A DNA stretch of 64,000 nucleotides, from assembly GCA_041446545.1 (NCBI GenBank), contig JBGOEJ010000003.1, forward strand, positions 62,001-126,000. The letters are read 5' to 3'. The DNA is from Fervidibacter canadensis (GTDB lineage: Bacteria; Armatimonadota; Fervidibacteria; Fervidibacterales; Fervidibacteraceae). Shown here one piece after another: positions 50,124-58,495 of this stretch. Each line of letters starts with the position of its first letter. The stretch's first letter is position 1. A program made the translations under genes and the position numbers. The notes below the pieces were generated by a model. It worked only from the letters and a program-made list of their open reading frames with translations, was not told the origin of the DNA and made no database searches.

Positions 50124-52433
50124 TTATGGCAGGCAGCGAAAAGGGAGGGAACGAACTTGCAAGGCGCAAGGGTGTCGGTCGGAAGGCAGGCGGAAGGCGA
50201 GGCGCAGGAGAAGCGTTTGTTCCTTCGGGACAGCCACCTGCAAATCGCCCTCTACGACGAAACTGTTTTCGTCTTCCCCTTGCGCGGTGCCTAACGGTGG
50301 ATGTTCTCGTCCTTCGTCGTCCCATAGCCGAATGTCCTTTGCCAGTGCAATCCGCAATCCCTCTTGCGTCCCTTGCAAAGTGATCGTCGCTTCCACCAAC
50401 TTTTCTCCGTTGCTCGGTTGGCAGTTTAGCCACTGGACAGGATAGCGCATTTGCCTCAGGCAAACTTGCAACTCGTCGTCCGTTGCCGTCTCGCCCAAGG
50501 GGATGGCGCTGGCGAAGGCGTCACCCTTCAGCCATCGGTCAAACCAGCGCAAGGTGCGCTCCAAGGCGTCAACGCGGTGATAAGGCTCGCGGAAGCCGTG
50601 TCCTTCGCGGGGGTAGCGGACAAACTGCACTGTCCGCCCTAACTTTTTCAGCGCTGTGAACATCTCTTGGCTATTGCTGACGAAGGTGTTGCGGTCGTTC
50701 TCGCCGTGCAGCAAGAGCAAAGGCGCTTGGATGCGATGGGCATAGACGAAGGGCGAGCGATGCAGGTAAAGGTCGGTGGCTTCCCAAGGCATGCCCCCCA
50801 AATAATCGGGCTCCCACGAAGGGTTGTCACTGTTGCCGAAGTCACTGAAGAGCAGGGCGATGCCGAAAAGGGAGACGCCTGCTTTGAAGCGCTCCGAATG
50901 CGCCAGTGCCCAGTTGGTCATGTAACCGCCGTAACTTCCGCCTGCAATCCCGATGCGATGGGGGTCAGCGATGCTTTGAGAAATGCACCATTCCACGCCC
51001 GCAAGGATGTCGCGGAAATCGCCGCCACCTAAGTCACAAAAGTTCGCCGTCGCAAAGGCATCCGAGTAACCGCCGCTGCCACGAAAGTTGGGTGCCAAAA
51101 CGGCGTAACCGTTCGCCGCCAAAAAGGCAGGAAAGCCCATCGCCGAAAGTATCGCCTTCATCGCCCGCCCTTTCGGTCCACCATGAACCCAAACGACAGT
51201 GGGGCAAGGGTTAGACGGGCGGGGTTCGTCTGAAGCGAGCCACAAGACACCTTCAATCGCCCTACCGTCATCCGAGCGCCATTGAACAAGGTGCGCCTTC
51301 GGCAACTGCCAACTTTTCACTTGCGGGTTGAAATCGCTCATCTTTGTCCATCGCACTCGTTCGCCGTCGTCTTTCCCAAGCCACACATCGGGCGGATTTT
51401 GGTCATCGGTGCGGATGGCGACGAAAGTGTTACCATCGGGCGTGACATCCAACGCCGTGATCACCCCATCGGCATCGGTGATGGGCATCGCTTCCCTTTC
51501 GTCCAGTCGCCAAAGTTGCGAGGTGACGCCCGTTTGCAGCAGGCAACAAAAGCCGTTGCGCACCCAACGCAGTTCGTCCACCTCCAAATCGGGGAGTGAA
51601 GCGATTTCGCGCCAGTTGCCCTCAAAGTCGGCGACAAAGAGGCGGTGGTGCGAGAAACTGCGCTCAGGGTTGCGCCAACTCAAAAAGGCGATTAGGTTTC
51701 CGTCGGGCGAGGGACGAGGCGAAAATTGCCCACCCGCCCGCTCGCAAAGGGCATTAGGAGTCTTTTCTGCCCTGTCAAGGGCAAGCCAGAAAAGTTTGGA
51801 ACGACGCCAGTTGTCCCGTTTGCCCGTTTGGGTCGTGGCGAAAATGAGGCGGTTGCCATCAGGTGACAAGGTGATTTCGTAAATGCCCGCATCGCCGATG
51901 AACACTCGCTCGCCATCTCCGTCGGGCATTCGGAAGCGCCAGAGAACGCATCGGGGAAGTTCGTCGTCATGGAAGGCGTAGTCGCGTTTGCGTTTTCGGT
52001 CGGCGTCTTTGACGCGCTTTTGTTCATCGGGTTCGGGCAGAGGGATGACTGCCCAAATTGCCGTCCCGTCGGGATGCCAAGCGAAAGCAGTCACGCCTTC
52101 GTCGGTATCGGTGATGGCGCGGGGTTCGCCACCGCTCAACGGCATCAGCCAAAGTTGCGCCTTCGGTTCGGTGCTGTCTTTCGGTTCGCTCCGTTGCGCC
52201 AGAAAAGCCAACCATTTTCCGTCGGGAGAGAAGCGAGGATGACTGACGCGTTCTTTGCCGAAGGTCCACTGGCGCAGTTCACCGTCCCGCCAAAGCCAAA
52301 GGTGCGACCACACTTCGCCCGCTTCCCAGTCAGGTTCACTGACGACGATGGCAATCTTGGTGCCATCGGCACTAAGGGCGACCTCCATCGGAACTTTTAA
52401 ATCCACCAAGTTTCGTGCTGTCCAACGCCTCAT
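50124..52433 (-). CDS. S9-family serine peptidase (acylaminoacyl peptidase-like) with C-terminal extension
   Basis: The 769-residue protein has an N-terminal seven-bladed beta-propeller (repeats such as HPRFSPDGKWLAFLAQRS and YEITLSPDGNRLIFATTQTG) and an alpha/beta-hydrolase domain from about 405. The catalytic triad reads Ser500 (IAGGSYGGYMTNW), Asp580 (HGENDRNTF) and His612 (EGHGFREPYHR). It releases N-acylated amino acids or small peptides. Residues about 640-769 form an extra beta-rich domain beyond the usual end of the family. No signal peptide, so probably cytoplasmic. The start has GGAGGG upstream. Confidence 0.92.
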   Translation of the reverse strand: MRRWTARNLVDLKVPMEVALSADGTKIAIVVSEPDWEAGEVWSHLWLWRDGELRQWTFGKERVSHPRFSPDGKWLAFLAQRSEPKDSTEPKAQLWLMPLSGGEPRAITDTDEGVTAFAWHPDGTAIWAVIPLPEPDEQKRVKDADRKRKRDYAFHDDELPRCVLWRFRMPDGDGERVFIGDAGIYEITLSPDGNRLIFATTQTGKRDNWRRSKLFWLALDRAEKTPNALCERAGGQFSPRPSPDGNLIAFLSWRNPERSFSHHRLFVADFEGNWREIASLPDLEVDELRWVRNGFCCLLQTGVTSQLWRLDEREAMPITDADGVITALDVTPDGNTFVAIRTDDQNPPDVWLGKDDGERVRWTKMSDFNPQVKSWQLPKAHLVQWRSDDGRAIEGVLWLASDEPRPSNPCPTVVWVHGGPKGRAMKAILSAMGFPAFLAANGYAVLAPNFRGSGGYSDAFATANFCDLGGGDFRDILAGVEWCISQSIADPHRIGIAGGSYGGYMTNWALAHSERFKAGVSLFGIALLFSDFGNSDNPSWEPDYLGGMPWEATDLYLHRSPFVYAHRIQAPLLLLHGENDRNTFVSNSQEMFTALKKLGRTVQFVRYPREGHGFREPYHRVDALERTLRWFDRWLKGDAFASAIPLGETATDDELQVCLRQMRYPVQWLNCQPSNGEKLVEATITLQGTQEGLRIALAKDIRLWDDEGREHPPLGTAQGEDENSFVVEGDLQVAVPKEQTLLLRLAFRLPSDRHPCALQVRSLPFRCLP

Positions 52434-52501
52434 CGCTCATCCCTCCGTTTCCCAACTTTAGCAGCCCACGCATTGGCACAATTAAGCGGCGGTGATGGGT
52501 C

Positions 52502-53035
52502 GTGCGCAAATTGGTCGGCATTGAACGCATTAAACGATGGGCAAAGTATCGTCCTCATCGTCGCTTTCCCATCGCTGCTGTCTTGGACAACATCCGCAGC
52601 GCTTACAATGTCGGGGCGATGTTTCGGACGGCAGAATGTGCTTATATCGCCAAGTTAGTCCTCTGCGGCATCACGGCGACGCCACCTCATCGCAAGGTGG
52701 AAAAGACAGCACTGGGGACGACGCAGTTGGTGCCTTGGCAATACTTTCCCGACACGCTGGACGCTATCCGTCACTTGCGGGACGAAGGTTGGACGATCGC
52801 AGCGTTGGAAATTACCGACGAGAGCATGCCCATCCAATCGGTTCAACGGAGGCATTTCCCCTTGGCGTTGGTCATCGGCAACGAGGTGACGGGCGTGGAT
52901 GAGCGGGTGTTAGTGGCGGCGGACATGGTGCTGGAAATTCCCCAGTTCGGCGAAAAGGAGTCACTCAATGTCGCCGTCGCCTTCGGCATCGCCGTCTATT
53001 TGCTCGTGGAGAAGTTGTGGGGCGAAGAGAACTGA
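52502..53035 (+). CDS. SpoU/TrmH-family RNA 2'-O-ribose methyltransferase
   Basis: The 177-residue protein has the SPOUT knot motifs: AVLDNIRSAYNVGAMFRTAECA (motif 1), PLALVIGNEVTGVDERVLVAADMVLEIPQFGEKESLNVAVAFGIAVY (motifs 2 and 3). It lacks the extra N-terminal RNA-binding domain, so it is a minimal TrmH/TrmL-like enzyme that methylates a ribose in tRNA or rRNA. The predicted start is GTG 52502 with GGTGAT upstream. It is divergent from the S9 peptidase with 68 bp between them. Confidence 0.9.
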   Translation: MRKLVGIERIKRWAKYRPHRRFPIAAVLDNIRSAYNVGAMFRTAECAYIAKLVLCGITATPPHRKVEKTALGTTQLVPWQYFPDTLDAIRHLRDEGWTIAALEITDESMPIQSVQRRHFPLALVIGNEVTGVDERVLVAADMVLEIPQFGEKESLNVAVAFGIAVYLLVEKLWGEEN

Positions 53036-53069
53036 TGGGGGCTGGCTTTTGCCTGTTGGTGGCATTACA

Positions 53070-53984
53070 TCACCAACCCCGCACTTGCAGCAACTCGGCT
53101 TCCGAGAGGGTGCGGACATCAATGCCTCGCATCGGTTCGCCTAAGCCCCGCGAAATTTCGGCGAGGATTTCGGGTTGGTCGTAGTAGGTCACGGCGTCCA
53201 CGATGGCTTTCGCTCGCTTGTAAGGGTCGCTGCTCTTGAAGATGCCACTGCCGACGAAAACCGCTTCCGCCCCCAAGCGCATCATCAGTGCCGCATCGGC
53301 AGGTGTAGCGATGCCACCAGCGGCGAAATTGGGGACAGGTAGGCGACCATGCTCGTGCACCCACTTAACAAGTTCGTAGGGAGCACCCAAGTTCTTTGCG
53401 ACGGTGACCAGTTCCTCTTCGGGCAGCATTTGGATGCGTCGGATTTCGTCCATGATTTTTCGCATGTGCCTAACAGCCTCAACGACATTTCCTGTTCCCG
53501 CTTCACCTTTGGTGCGAATCATCGCTGCCCCTTCAGCGATGCGTCGGAGGGCTTCACCCAAGTCGCGGGCGCCGCAGACGAAGGGGACTTTGAAGGCATG
53601 CTTGTTGATGTGGAATTGCTCGTCGGCAGGCGTGAGGACTTCGCTTTCGTCAATGAAGTCTACGCCGAGGGCTTCCAAGATTTCGGCTTCCACGAAGTGA
53701 CCGATGCGGCATTTCGCCATAACAGGGATGGTGACGGCTTCCATGATTTCCAAGATTTTCTCAGGGTCTGCCATGCGGGCGACGCCACCTTCCTTGCGGA
53801 TGTCGGCAGGAACCCGCTCAAGCGCCATCACGGCGACAGCGCCTGCTTCTTCGGCGATGCGGGCTTGTTCGGCATTGGTCACATCCATGATGACGCCGCC
53901 CCGAAGCATTTCCGCCAGCCCAACCTTCACCCGCCAAGTGCCCCAAACGCGCTCGTCAGTCCAGATGGGACGCTCTCCATTCAT
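53070..53984 (-). CDS. pdxS: Pyridoxal 5'-phosphate synthase lyase subunit
   Basis: PdxS makes PLP from ribose 5-phosphate, glyceraldehyde 3-phosphate and ammonia supplied by PdxT. The 304-residue product has KVGLAEMLRGGVIMDVTNAEQARIAEEAGAVAVMALERVPADIR, the imine-forming Lys91 in VMAKCRIGHFVEA and the second lysine Lys159 in MIRTKGEAGTGNVVEAVRHMR. The C-terminal GGIATPADAALMMRLGAEAVFVGSGIFKS completes the match. pdxT is 2.8 kb away on the other strand rather than adjacent. Confidence 0.97.
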   Translation of the reverse strand: MNGERPIWTDERVWGTWRVKVGLAEMLRGGVIMDVTNAEQARIAEEAGAVAVMALERVPADIRKEGGVARMADPEKILEIMEAVTIPVMAKCRIGHFVEAEILEALGVDFIDESEVLTPADEQFHINKHAFKVPFVCGARDLGEALRRIAEGAAMIRTKGEAGTGNVVEAVRHMRKIMDEIRRIQMLPEEELVTVAKNLGAPYELVKWVHEHGRLPVPNFAAGGIATPADAALMMRLGAEAVFVGSGIFKSSDPYKRAKAIVDAVTYYDQPEILAEISRGLGEPMRGIDVRTLSEAELLQVRGW

Positions 53985-54069
53985 GCGATGAGTCCCTCCT
54001 TGAGGCAGTTTCTCTTTGGCGTCTGTGATGATAGCACGGCGCCGTCAAAATTGTCGTGGGGTGACAGAG

Positions 54070-55038
54070 ATGGTTCGTCGGAAGGCGAAAGAAACACCGA
54101 TGGTGATTGAAAACTCAGAGTTCGCCGTCCCGCCGGGTTTTCGGTCGGGGTTTGCAGTGCTTTGGGGCAAGCCCAATGTCGGTAAGTCCACGCTGCTCAA
54201 CCGCCTCGTCGGTGAAAAAATTGCCATCGTCTCGCCCAAGCCGCAAACGACCCGTAACCGCATCGTCGGCGTCGTGGAAACGGAGATGGCACAAATCGTC
54301 TTTTTGGACACGCCCGGCGTCCACCATCCCCGCCACAAGTTGGGCGAATACTTGGTCGCCGAGGCGCGGGCAGCGTTAGAGCAAGGCGATGTCGTCCTCT
54401 TCATGGTAGATGCGACGGAACCGCCAACTCCCGATGATGAACGCGCAGCAAAGTTGCTCAACAGTTTGCTTCGGGAAGCACCCCGCCCCGTCCTGCTCGT
54501 CGTCAACAAGATGGATGCCGTCTCGCCCGCCCTGCTTCAAGAGCGCCGACTGCTCTATGAAGCGTTAGGGCACTACGATGAGACGGTGACGATTTCGGCA
54601 TTGACAGGTGAGGGCGTTCCGTTGCTGCTGCGAAAAGTCATTGACCGCTTGCCTGAAGGTCCGCCTTACTACCCGCTGGGCACGGTCACCGATCAACCTG
54701 AAAAGTTGCCCATCGCTGAAGCCATCCGCGAAGCCGTCCTGCATTACACCCACGAAGAAGTCCCGCATGCCGTCGCCATCGTCGTGGACGAGTTAGAGCA
54801 CCGTAGCGAGCAATTGGTGTATGTCAAGGCGACGATTTTCGTGGAGAAGGAGAGCCAAAAGGGCATTATCATCGGGCAAGGTGGGCAGATGCTCAAAAAG
54901 ATTGGGACGATGGCGCGGCAGGAAATTGAACGATGGCTGGACAAAAAGGTTTACCTTGACTTGTGGGTGAAGGTCGCCAAGAACTGGCGCAAGGACGAAA
55001 ACGCTCTGCGGCGCTTCGGCTACATCGTGCGAAAGTAG
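54070..55038 (+). CDS. era: GTPase Era
   Basis: Era is a GTPase that binds the 3' end of 16S rRNA in small-subunit maturation. The 322-residue product has the P-loop GKPNVGKSTLLNRL, switch-region QTTRNRIVGV, DTPG, NKMD and a C-terminal KH domain (IFVEKESQKGIIIGQGGQMLKKIGTMARQEIERWLDKKVYLDLWVKVAKNWRKDENALRRFGY). ATG 54070 follows GGGGTGACAGAG. Divergent from pdxS across 85 bp. Confidence 0.96.
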   Translation: MVRRKAKETPMVIENSEFAVPPGFRSGFAVLWGKPNVGKSTLLNRLVGEKIAIVSPKPQTTRNRIVGVVETEMAQIVFLDTPGVHHPRHKLGEYLVAEARAALEQGDVVLFMVDATEPPTPDDERAAKLLNSLLREAPRPVLLVVNKMDAVSPALLQERRLLYEALGHYDETVTISALTGEGVPLLLRKVIDRLPEGPPYYPLGTVTDQPEKLPIAEAIREAVLHYTHEEVPHAVAIVVDELEHRSEQLVYVKATIFVEKESQKGIIIGQGGQMLKKIGTMARQEIERWLDKKVYLDLWVKVAKNWRKDENALRRFGYIVRK

Positions 55039-55363
55039 CCGTCACCGCGTCGCTACCCACTTCATTGCCCTGATGCCATCGCCCTTCAAATCCATCTCCA
55101 GTCGGCAAACCGCAACGGTTCGTTCAACGGGAAAGGCAGGTCGCTTGGAGACCACCACCAACACCGCAGTGAGGCGATGGCACAAGCGAAGAAAGCGAGC
55201 CACCAAAGCCGTCGGCGCATCGCCATCACCTGCCCTTAAAAATTGCTCCCTCATCTGTCGCAAAATTAAGCCGAGGGCGAATGGAACGCAGGGCACTCTG
55301 AGCCGTTCACCTGTCGCCGATGCCATTCGCTTTTCGCTGATGTCGTGAGGGCGGGAATGGTTT
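55039..55363. other. Intergenic stretch with a possible small minus-strand gene
   Basis: Between era and yraN no clear gene stands out. On the minus strand a 44-codon frame (55086-55220) starts MRRRLWWLAFFACAIAS after AAGGGCAGGTGA, resembling a signal peptide. It stops early, but a single added base near 55095 would continue it as ...DLKGDGIRAMKWVATR to 55042. A second minus-strand frame (55042-55326, 94 codons) overlaps it in another phase and lacks a good ribosome-binding site. One of these may be real; neither is secure. Confidence 0.35.
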
Positions 55364-55771
55364 ATGCGGTTGCTAAGGCAACTTTGGCGTTGGTGGGCGA
55401 AACGGTTTCGTCCGCTCAGCGCATTTGAACGAGGGCGAAGGGCAGAGCGGGAAGCAGCCCTTTACTTGCGCCGGCGGGGTTATCGCATCCTTGCCCAAAA
55501 CTTGCGGACGCCCTTCGGCGAAATTGACTTAGTAGCGGAAAAGGATGAGGTCATCGCTGTCACGGAAGTGAAGGCGCGCTCTTCGGAGGAATACGGGACG
55601 CCAATAGAAGCGTTGCGTCCACGCCAACGACAGCGGTTGCGTCGTGCGGGTGAGTGGCTTATCGCCCGAAAAGGTTGGCAAGACAAAACGGTGCGCTTTG
55701 ACCTGATCGCCGTTGATTTGGACGAACAAGGCAATGTCGTCCGCCTTGAGCACATTCCCGATGCGTTTTGA
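55364..55771 (+). CDS. yraN: YraN/UPF0102-family endonuclease-like protein
   Basis: The 135-residue protein matches UPF0102: ERGRRAEREAALYLRRRGYRILAQNLRTPFGEIDLVAEKDEVIAVTEVKARSS. It has the nuclease-like GEIDLV...VEVK pattern (here TEVKAR), followed by PIEALRPRQRQRLRRAGEWLI. The fold is related to Holliday-junction resolvases and restriction enzymes; its cellular role is not well known. It is often near rplS, lepB or rnhB, and here rplS and lepB are 2-3 kb downstream on the opposite strand. Confidence 0.9.
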   Translation: MRLLRQLWRWWAKRFRPLSAFERGRRAEREAALYLRRRGYRILAQNLRTPFGEIDLVAEKDEVIAVTEVKARSSEEYGTPIEALRPRQRQRLRRAGEWLIARKGWQDKTVRFDLIAVDLDEQGNVVRLEHIPDAF

Positions 55772-55841
55772 AAGAGGCAGCGATTGGCGAATGGCAAAGT
55801 TACGCCTTTTAGACGCTGCGGCGAGATGTCAAAGTGTTGGA

Positions 55842-55856
55842 GTGGCTAACAGCCAC
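55842..55856 (+). repeat. Dispersed palindrome, third copy
   Basis: GTGGCTAACAGCCAC with flanks GTTGGA on the left and GACAAA on the right matches the element at 7456-7470 (GTTAGA, GCGGCTATTAGCCGC, GACAAA). The stem bases co-vary (GTGGCT/AGCCAC versus GCGGCT/AGCCGC), so hairpin structure appears to be kept. It lies in the leader of the antitoxin-like gene. Confidence 0.55.
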
Positions 55857-55924
55857 GACAAAATAGCGAAGGAAGCCCGCTTGTCTCTCCGATGGGACAA
55901 CAACGCCGCAAAGGGGTGAAAGCG

Positions 55925-56452
55925 ATGAGCCTGACGAGAAAGGCTCAGGAGGACACATTGACGGGAAAGCAAAGAGGAAATCTTTATCGGTTGGCGGCGA
56001 TTTTGTGGTTTTTGCCGTCCCGATTGCGCTATCGCTTCTTCTCCGCCTTCCACGATGATTTGCGCCGATTCTTTGAAAGCCAAGAAGCCAAAGAAGGCGA
56101 GGCTCCAACAAAAGCGTGGGTGTGGTCGGGATGGGCATCGGTGCAATGGGAGGCAAGGCGACCGAAGGTGATATTGAAGTTCCCAGATTTGCCAGTGGCG
56201 ATAGAAGTGAGGCGGGAAAAATCGGGGCGATTTCGGGTGCAATTGAAAGATGGCGAGAGGTTGGTGGCTGCTGTCAAGGCGATGACAGAGGCGGAGCGGG
56301 ATTTTCTTTGGGCATTGATGGACGAAGCGTTAGCGGACTATGAAGACCACTTGCTTGCCACCGACCCTGAGTTGATCAGGGAGCATGAAGAGGCGTTAAG
56401 GGAAATTGAGCGGGGCGAGTATGTCGTCTATGGTGGTGAGGGGTCGGGATAA
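55925..56452 (+). CDS. Antitoxin-like protein paired with RelE-like toxin
   Basis: The 175-residue product has a basic N-terminus, a mixed middle domain (VWSGWASVQWEARRPKVILKFPDLPVAIEVRREKSGRFRVQLKDGERLVAAV) and a C-terminal acidic helix (ADYEDHLLATDPELIREHEEALREIERGEYVVY). The tail ending in ERGEYVVY is the toxin-binding type common in antitoxins of RelE systems. The toxin-like frame starts on the last base of its stop codon (TAATG), a coupling typical of toxin-antitoxin pairs. It is longer than usual antitoxins, and no DNA-binding fold is recognisable. ATG 55925 has GGGGTGAAAG upstream. Confidence 0.65.
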   Translation: MSLTRKAQEDTLTGKQRGNLYRLAAILWFLPSRLRYRFFSAFHDDLRRFFESQEAKEGEAPTKAWVWSGWASVQWEARRPKVILKFPDLPVAIEVRREKSGRFRVQLKDGERLVAAVKAMTEAERDFLWALMDEALADYEDHLLATDPELIREHEEALREIERGEYVVYGGEGSG

Positions 56453-56717
56453 TGGCGAGGCAGTTTTACGAGGTGCGAATAGCCAAGTCGGCGGACAAAG
56501 ACATTCAAGTGTTGCCTTCGGAAATCCGCAGGCGCGTTGAAGATGCCATTCAAGGGTTGAGTTCCAACCCGTTTCCTTCAGGCTGCAAAAACTGCAAGGC
56601 GAGCATAACCGTTGGCGGTTGCGTGTCGGCAAGTATCGCATCATTTACAGCGTGGACACTGAGCAAGGCATTGTGCGGGTTGAAAAAGTTCGCATGAGGT
56701 CAGAAGTTTATCGGTAA
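56452..56717 (+). pseudogene. RelE/ParE-type toxin, frameshifted
   Basis: The open frame encodes MARQFYEVRIAKSADKDIQVLPSEIRRRVEDAIQGLSSNPFPSGCK and then leaves the family. In the neighbouring phase the typical RelE ending continues: LQGEHNRWRLRVGKYRIIYSVDTEQGIVRVEKVRMRSEVYR, to TAA at 56715-56717. The switch falls in a run of five A (56587-56591); six A would restore one 88-residue toxin. As written the annotated frame stops at 56697 with an unrelated tail. Alternatives are a genuine inactivating mutation, expression by slippage on the A-run, or a homopolymer sequencing error. Confidence 0.8.
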
Positions 56718-56750
56718 CTGGCGAAAGCAACCCTTCGGAGGTGACTGGTG

Positions 56751-57317
56751 ATGCGCATCGGTGTGTTAGCCATTCAGGGCGATTTTTCAGAGCACATGGC
56801 AATGTTGCAACGGTTGGGTGTGGAGGCGGTGAAAGTTCGGTTGCCGCAGGACTTGGAAGACATTGACGGCATCATCTTGCCCGGCGGGGAGAGCACGACA
56901 TTGGGCATCGTCGGGACACGCTACGGCGTCTTGGAAGCGTTGCGGGAGCGGCTCAAAGCAGGGTTGCCCGCCTTCGGGACTTGTGCGGGAGCGATCGTGT
57001 TGGCTCGGACGATTTTGGAGAGCGATCAACCTCGCATCGGTGTTTTGGACATCGTGGTCAACCGCAATGCCTATGGTCGGCAGAAGGACAGTTTTGAAGC
57101 GCCTGTTTTTGTCCCGAAATTGGGGGAGCCACCCGTTCGGGGCGTGTTCATTCGGGCACCCATCATTGAGGCGGTCGGGAGAGGTGTGGAGGTGTTGGCG
57201 GAGTTGGACGGAAAACCTGTTTTGGTGCAGCAGGGCAACCTCCTTGCCAGCACTTTTCATCCCGAATTGACCGACGACACCCGCCTTCACGAATACTTCC
57301 TTCGGCTTTGCGGCTAA
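56751..57317 (+). CDS. pdxT: Pyridoxal 5'-phosphate synthase glutaminase subunit
   Basis: PdxT hydrolyses glutamine and feeds ammonia to PdxS. The 188-residue product has IGVLAIQGDFSEHMAMLQRLG, the oxyanion segment ILPGGESTT, the nucleophile Cys78 in GTCAGAIVLA, the VNRNAYGRQKDSFEAP segment and the His/Glu pair in STFHPELTDD. ATG 56751 is spaced 7 bases from GGAGGTG; GTG 56748 is an alternative. It follows the toxin remnant by 33 bp and overlaps the convergent lepB stop by 4 bp. Confidence 0.96.
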   Translation: MRIGVLAIQGDFSEHMAMLQRLGVEAVKVRLPQDLEDIDGIILPGGESTTLGIVGTRYGVLEALRERLKAGLPAFGTCAGAIVLARTILESDQPRIGVLDIVVNRNAYGRQKDSFEAPVFVPKLGEPPVRGVFIRAPIIEAVGRGVEVLAELDGKPVLVQQGNLLASTFHPELTDDTRLHEYFLRLCG

Positions 57318-58033
57318 TGGATGAAGCCGATGCGCAACAACGGCCAGAAGCGGACGAGGGATTTGCCGATGAGGGCATCATGGGGCACGAAACCCCATGA
57401 GCGACTGTCCAAACTCTGGGCTCGATTATCGCCCAAGACGAAATAATGCCCTTCGGGCACCCGCACCCACAATTTGCCCCAATGCCTTTCAATGAGGTGG
57501 CGATAAGTCGTGTTCCAAGGCGTTTGCTGCAAGTAGCCGTCAGGAAACACATCAACGCCCGTGATGGGCGGAAGATAAGGCTCAAGAAGGGGCTTACCAT
57601 TGACCAACGCATGTCCTTGCTCCACCCGCACCAAATCGCCGGGCAACCCAATGAGCCGCTTGATGTAGTCGGTTTGATCGGGCTTGCCCGATTTTTGCAG
57701 GGCTAACTCAGGGGCTTTGAAGACGACGATTTCCTGCCGATGGGGCGAGCGAAGGCGATAGACAAACTTGTTGACAAGCAAACGGTCGCCGACGAGGAGA
57801 GTCGGCTCCATAGACTGGGACGGGATGAGGAAAGCATGAACGACAAAGGGGCGAATGAGGAAGAAGACGAGGGCTAAGGCGATCATCAAGGAATCGCAGC
57901 CTTCCATCAAAAAGTTCTGCAGCCGCTCATCTTCCCATCGCTCTCTGGCAAGGGCGAGGCGCAATTGCGCTAACACCATCAGGACACCAACGACGATCAA
58001 ATAGCCCCAAACAGAGTCCCAAGGAAACGGCAC
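57314..58033 (-). CDS. lepB: Signal peptidase I
   Basis: Signal peptidase I cleaves exported preproteins. The 239-residue product has an N-terminal membrane helix (YLIVVGVLMVLAQLRLAL), a second (SLMIALALVFFLIRPFVVHAF) and the catalytic Ser74 in IPSQSMEPTL. The catalytic Lys125 lies in DYIKRLIGLPGD, and the C-terminal box GHYFVLGDNRAQSLDSRSWGFV follows. The start is GTG 58033. It lies 24 bp downstream of rplS on the same strand. Confidence 0.95.
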   Translation of the reverse strand: MPFPWDSVWGYLIVVGVLMVLAQLRLALARERWEDERLQNFLMEGCDSLMIALALVFFLIRPFVVHAFLIPSQSMEPTLLVGDRLLVNKFVYRLRSPHRQEIVVFKAPELALQKSGKPDQTDYIKRLIGLPGDLVRVEQGHALVNGKPLLEPYLPPITGVDVFPDGYLQQTPWNTTYRHLIERHWGKLWVRVPEGHYFVLGDNRAQSLDSRSWGFVPHDALIGKSLVRFWPLLRIGFIH

Positions 58034-58057
58034 AGTCCTTCGCCCCTTTGCCCAAGG

Positions 58058-58492
58058 TCACGCTGAAGTTTCTTTGGCGGCTTGTCGGTCTCTGAGGGCA
58101 CGGCGCAAATCTTCTTTGATGCGGGCTTCCTTGGCGGACATGCCCCGCAAGGAGTAAAGCCGCGCCCGTCGCACCCGACCGCGCCGAAGGACTTCTATCC
58201 GCACGATGTTGGGCGAGTGCAAGTAAAAGGTGCGTTCCGTCCCGACGCCGTGAGCGATTTTGCGGACGGTAAAGGTGGCGTTCGTGCCTTCACCTCGTCG
58301 GCGGATGACGACGCCTTCAAAAACGGTGACAGGTTCCCGCTCCTTTCGCCCTTCTTTCTTTTGCTCTTCGCCGCTAACCAGTTCCTCTTTGGACAGGCGC
58401 ACGGTCACCCGCACCGTGTCGCCGGGACGAAAGTCTGGGATGTCGGTGCGCAAGTATTTTTGTTCCACGAGCATCAGCAATGGGTGACGCAT
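58058..58492 (-). CDS. rplS: 50S ribosomal protein L19
   Basis: L19 sits at the 30S-50S interface. The 144-residue product has LRTDIPDFRPGDTVRVTVRL, VFEGVVIRRRG, the FTVRKIAHGVGTERTFYLHSPNIVRIEVLRRGRVRRARLYSLRG signature and a charged C-terminal helix. A lysine/glutamate-rich insertion (SGEEQKKEGRKERE) replaces the short loop before VTVFEG, making the protein longer than the usual 115 residues. Start 58492 is the better match to family length. Confidence 0.95.
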   Translation of the reverse strand: MRHPLLMLVEQKYLRTDIPDFRPGDTVRVTVRLSKEELVSGEEQKKEGRKEREPVTVFEGVVIRRRGEGTNATFTVRKIAHGVGTERTFYLHSPNIVRIEVLRRGRVRRARLYSLRGMSAKEARIKEDLRRALRDRQAAKETSA

Positions 58493-58495
58493 CCT

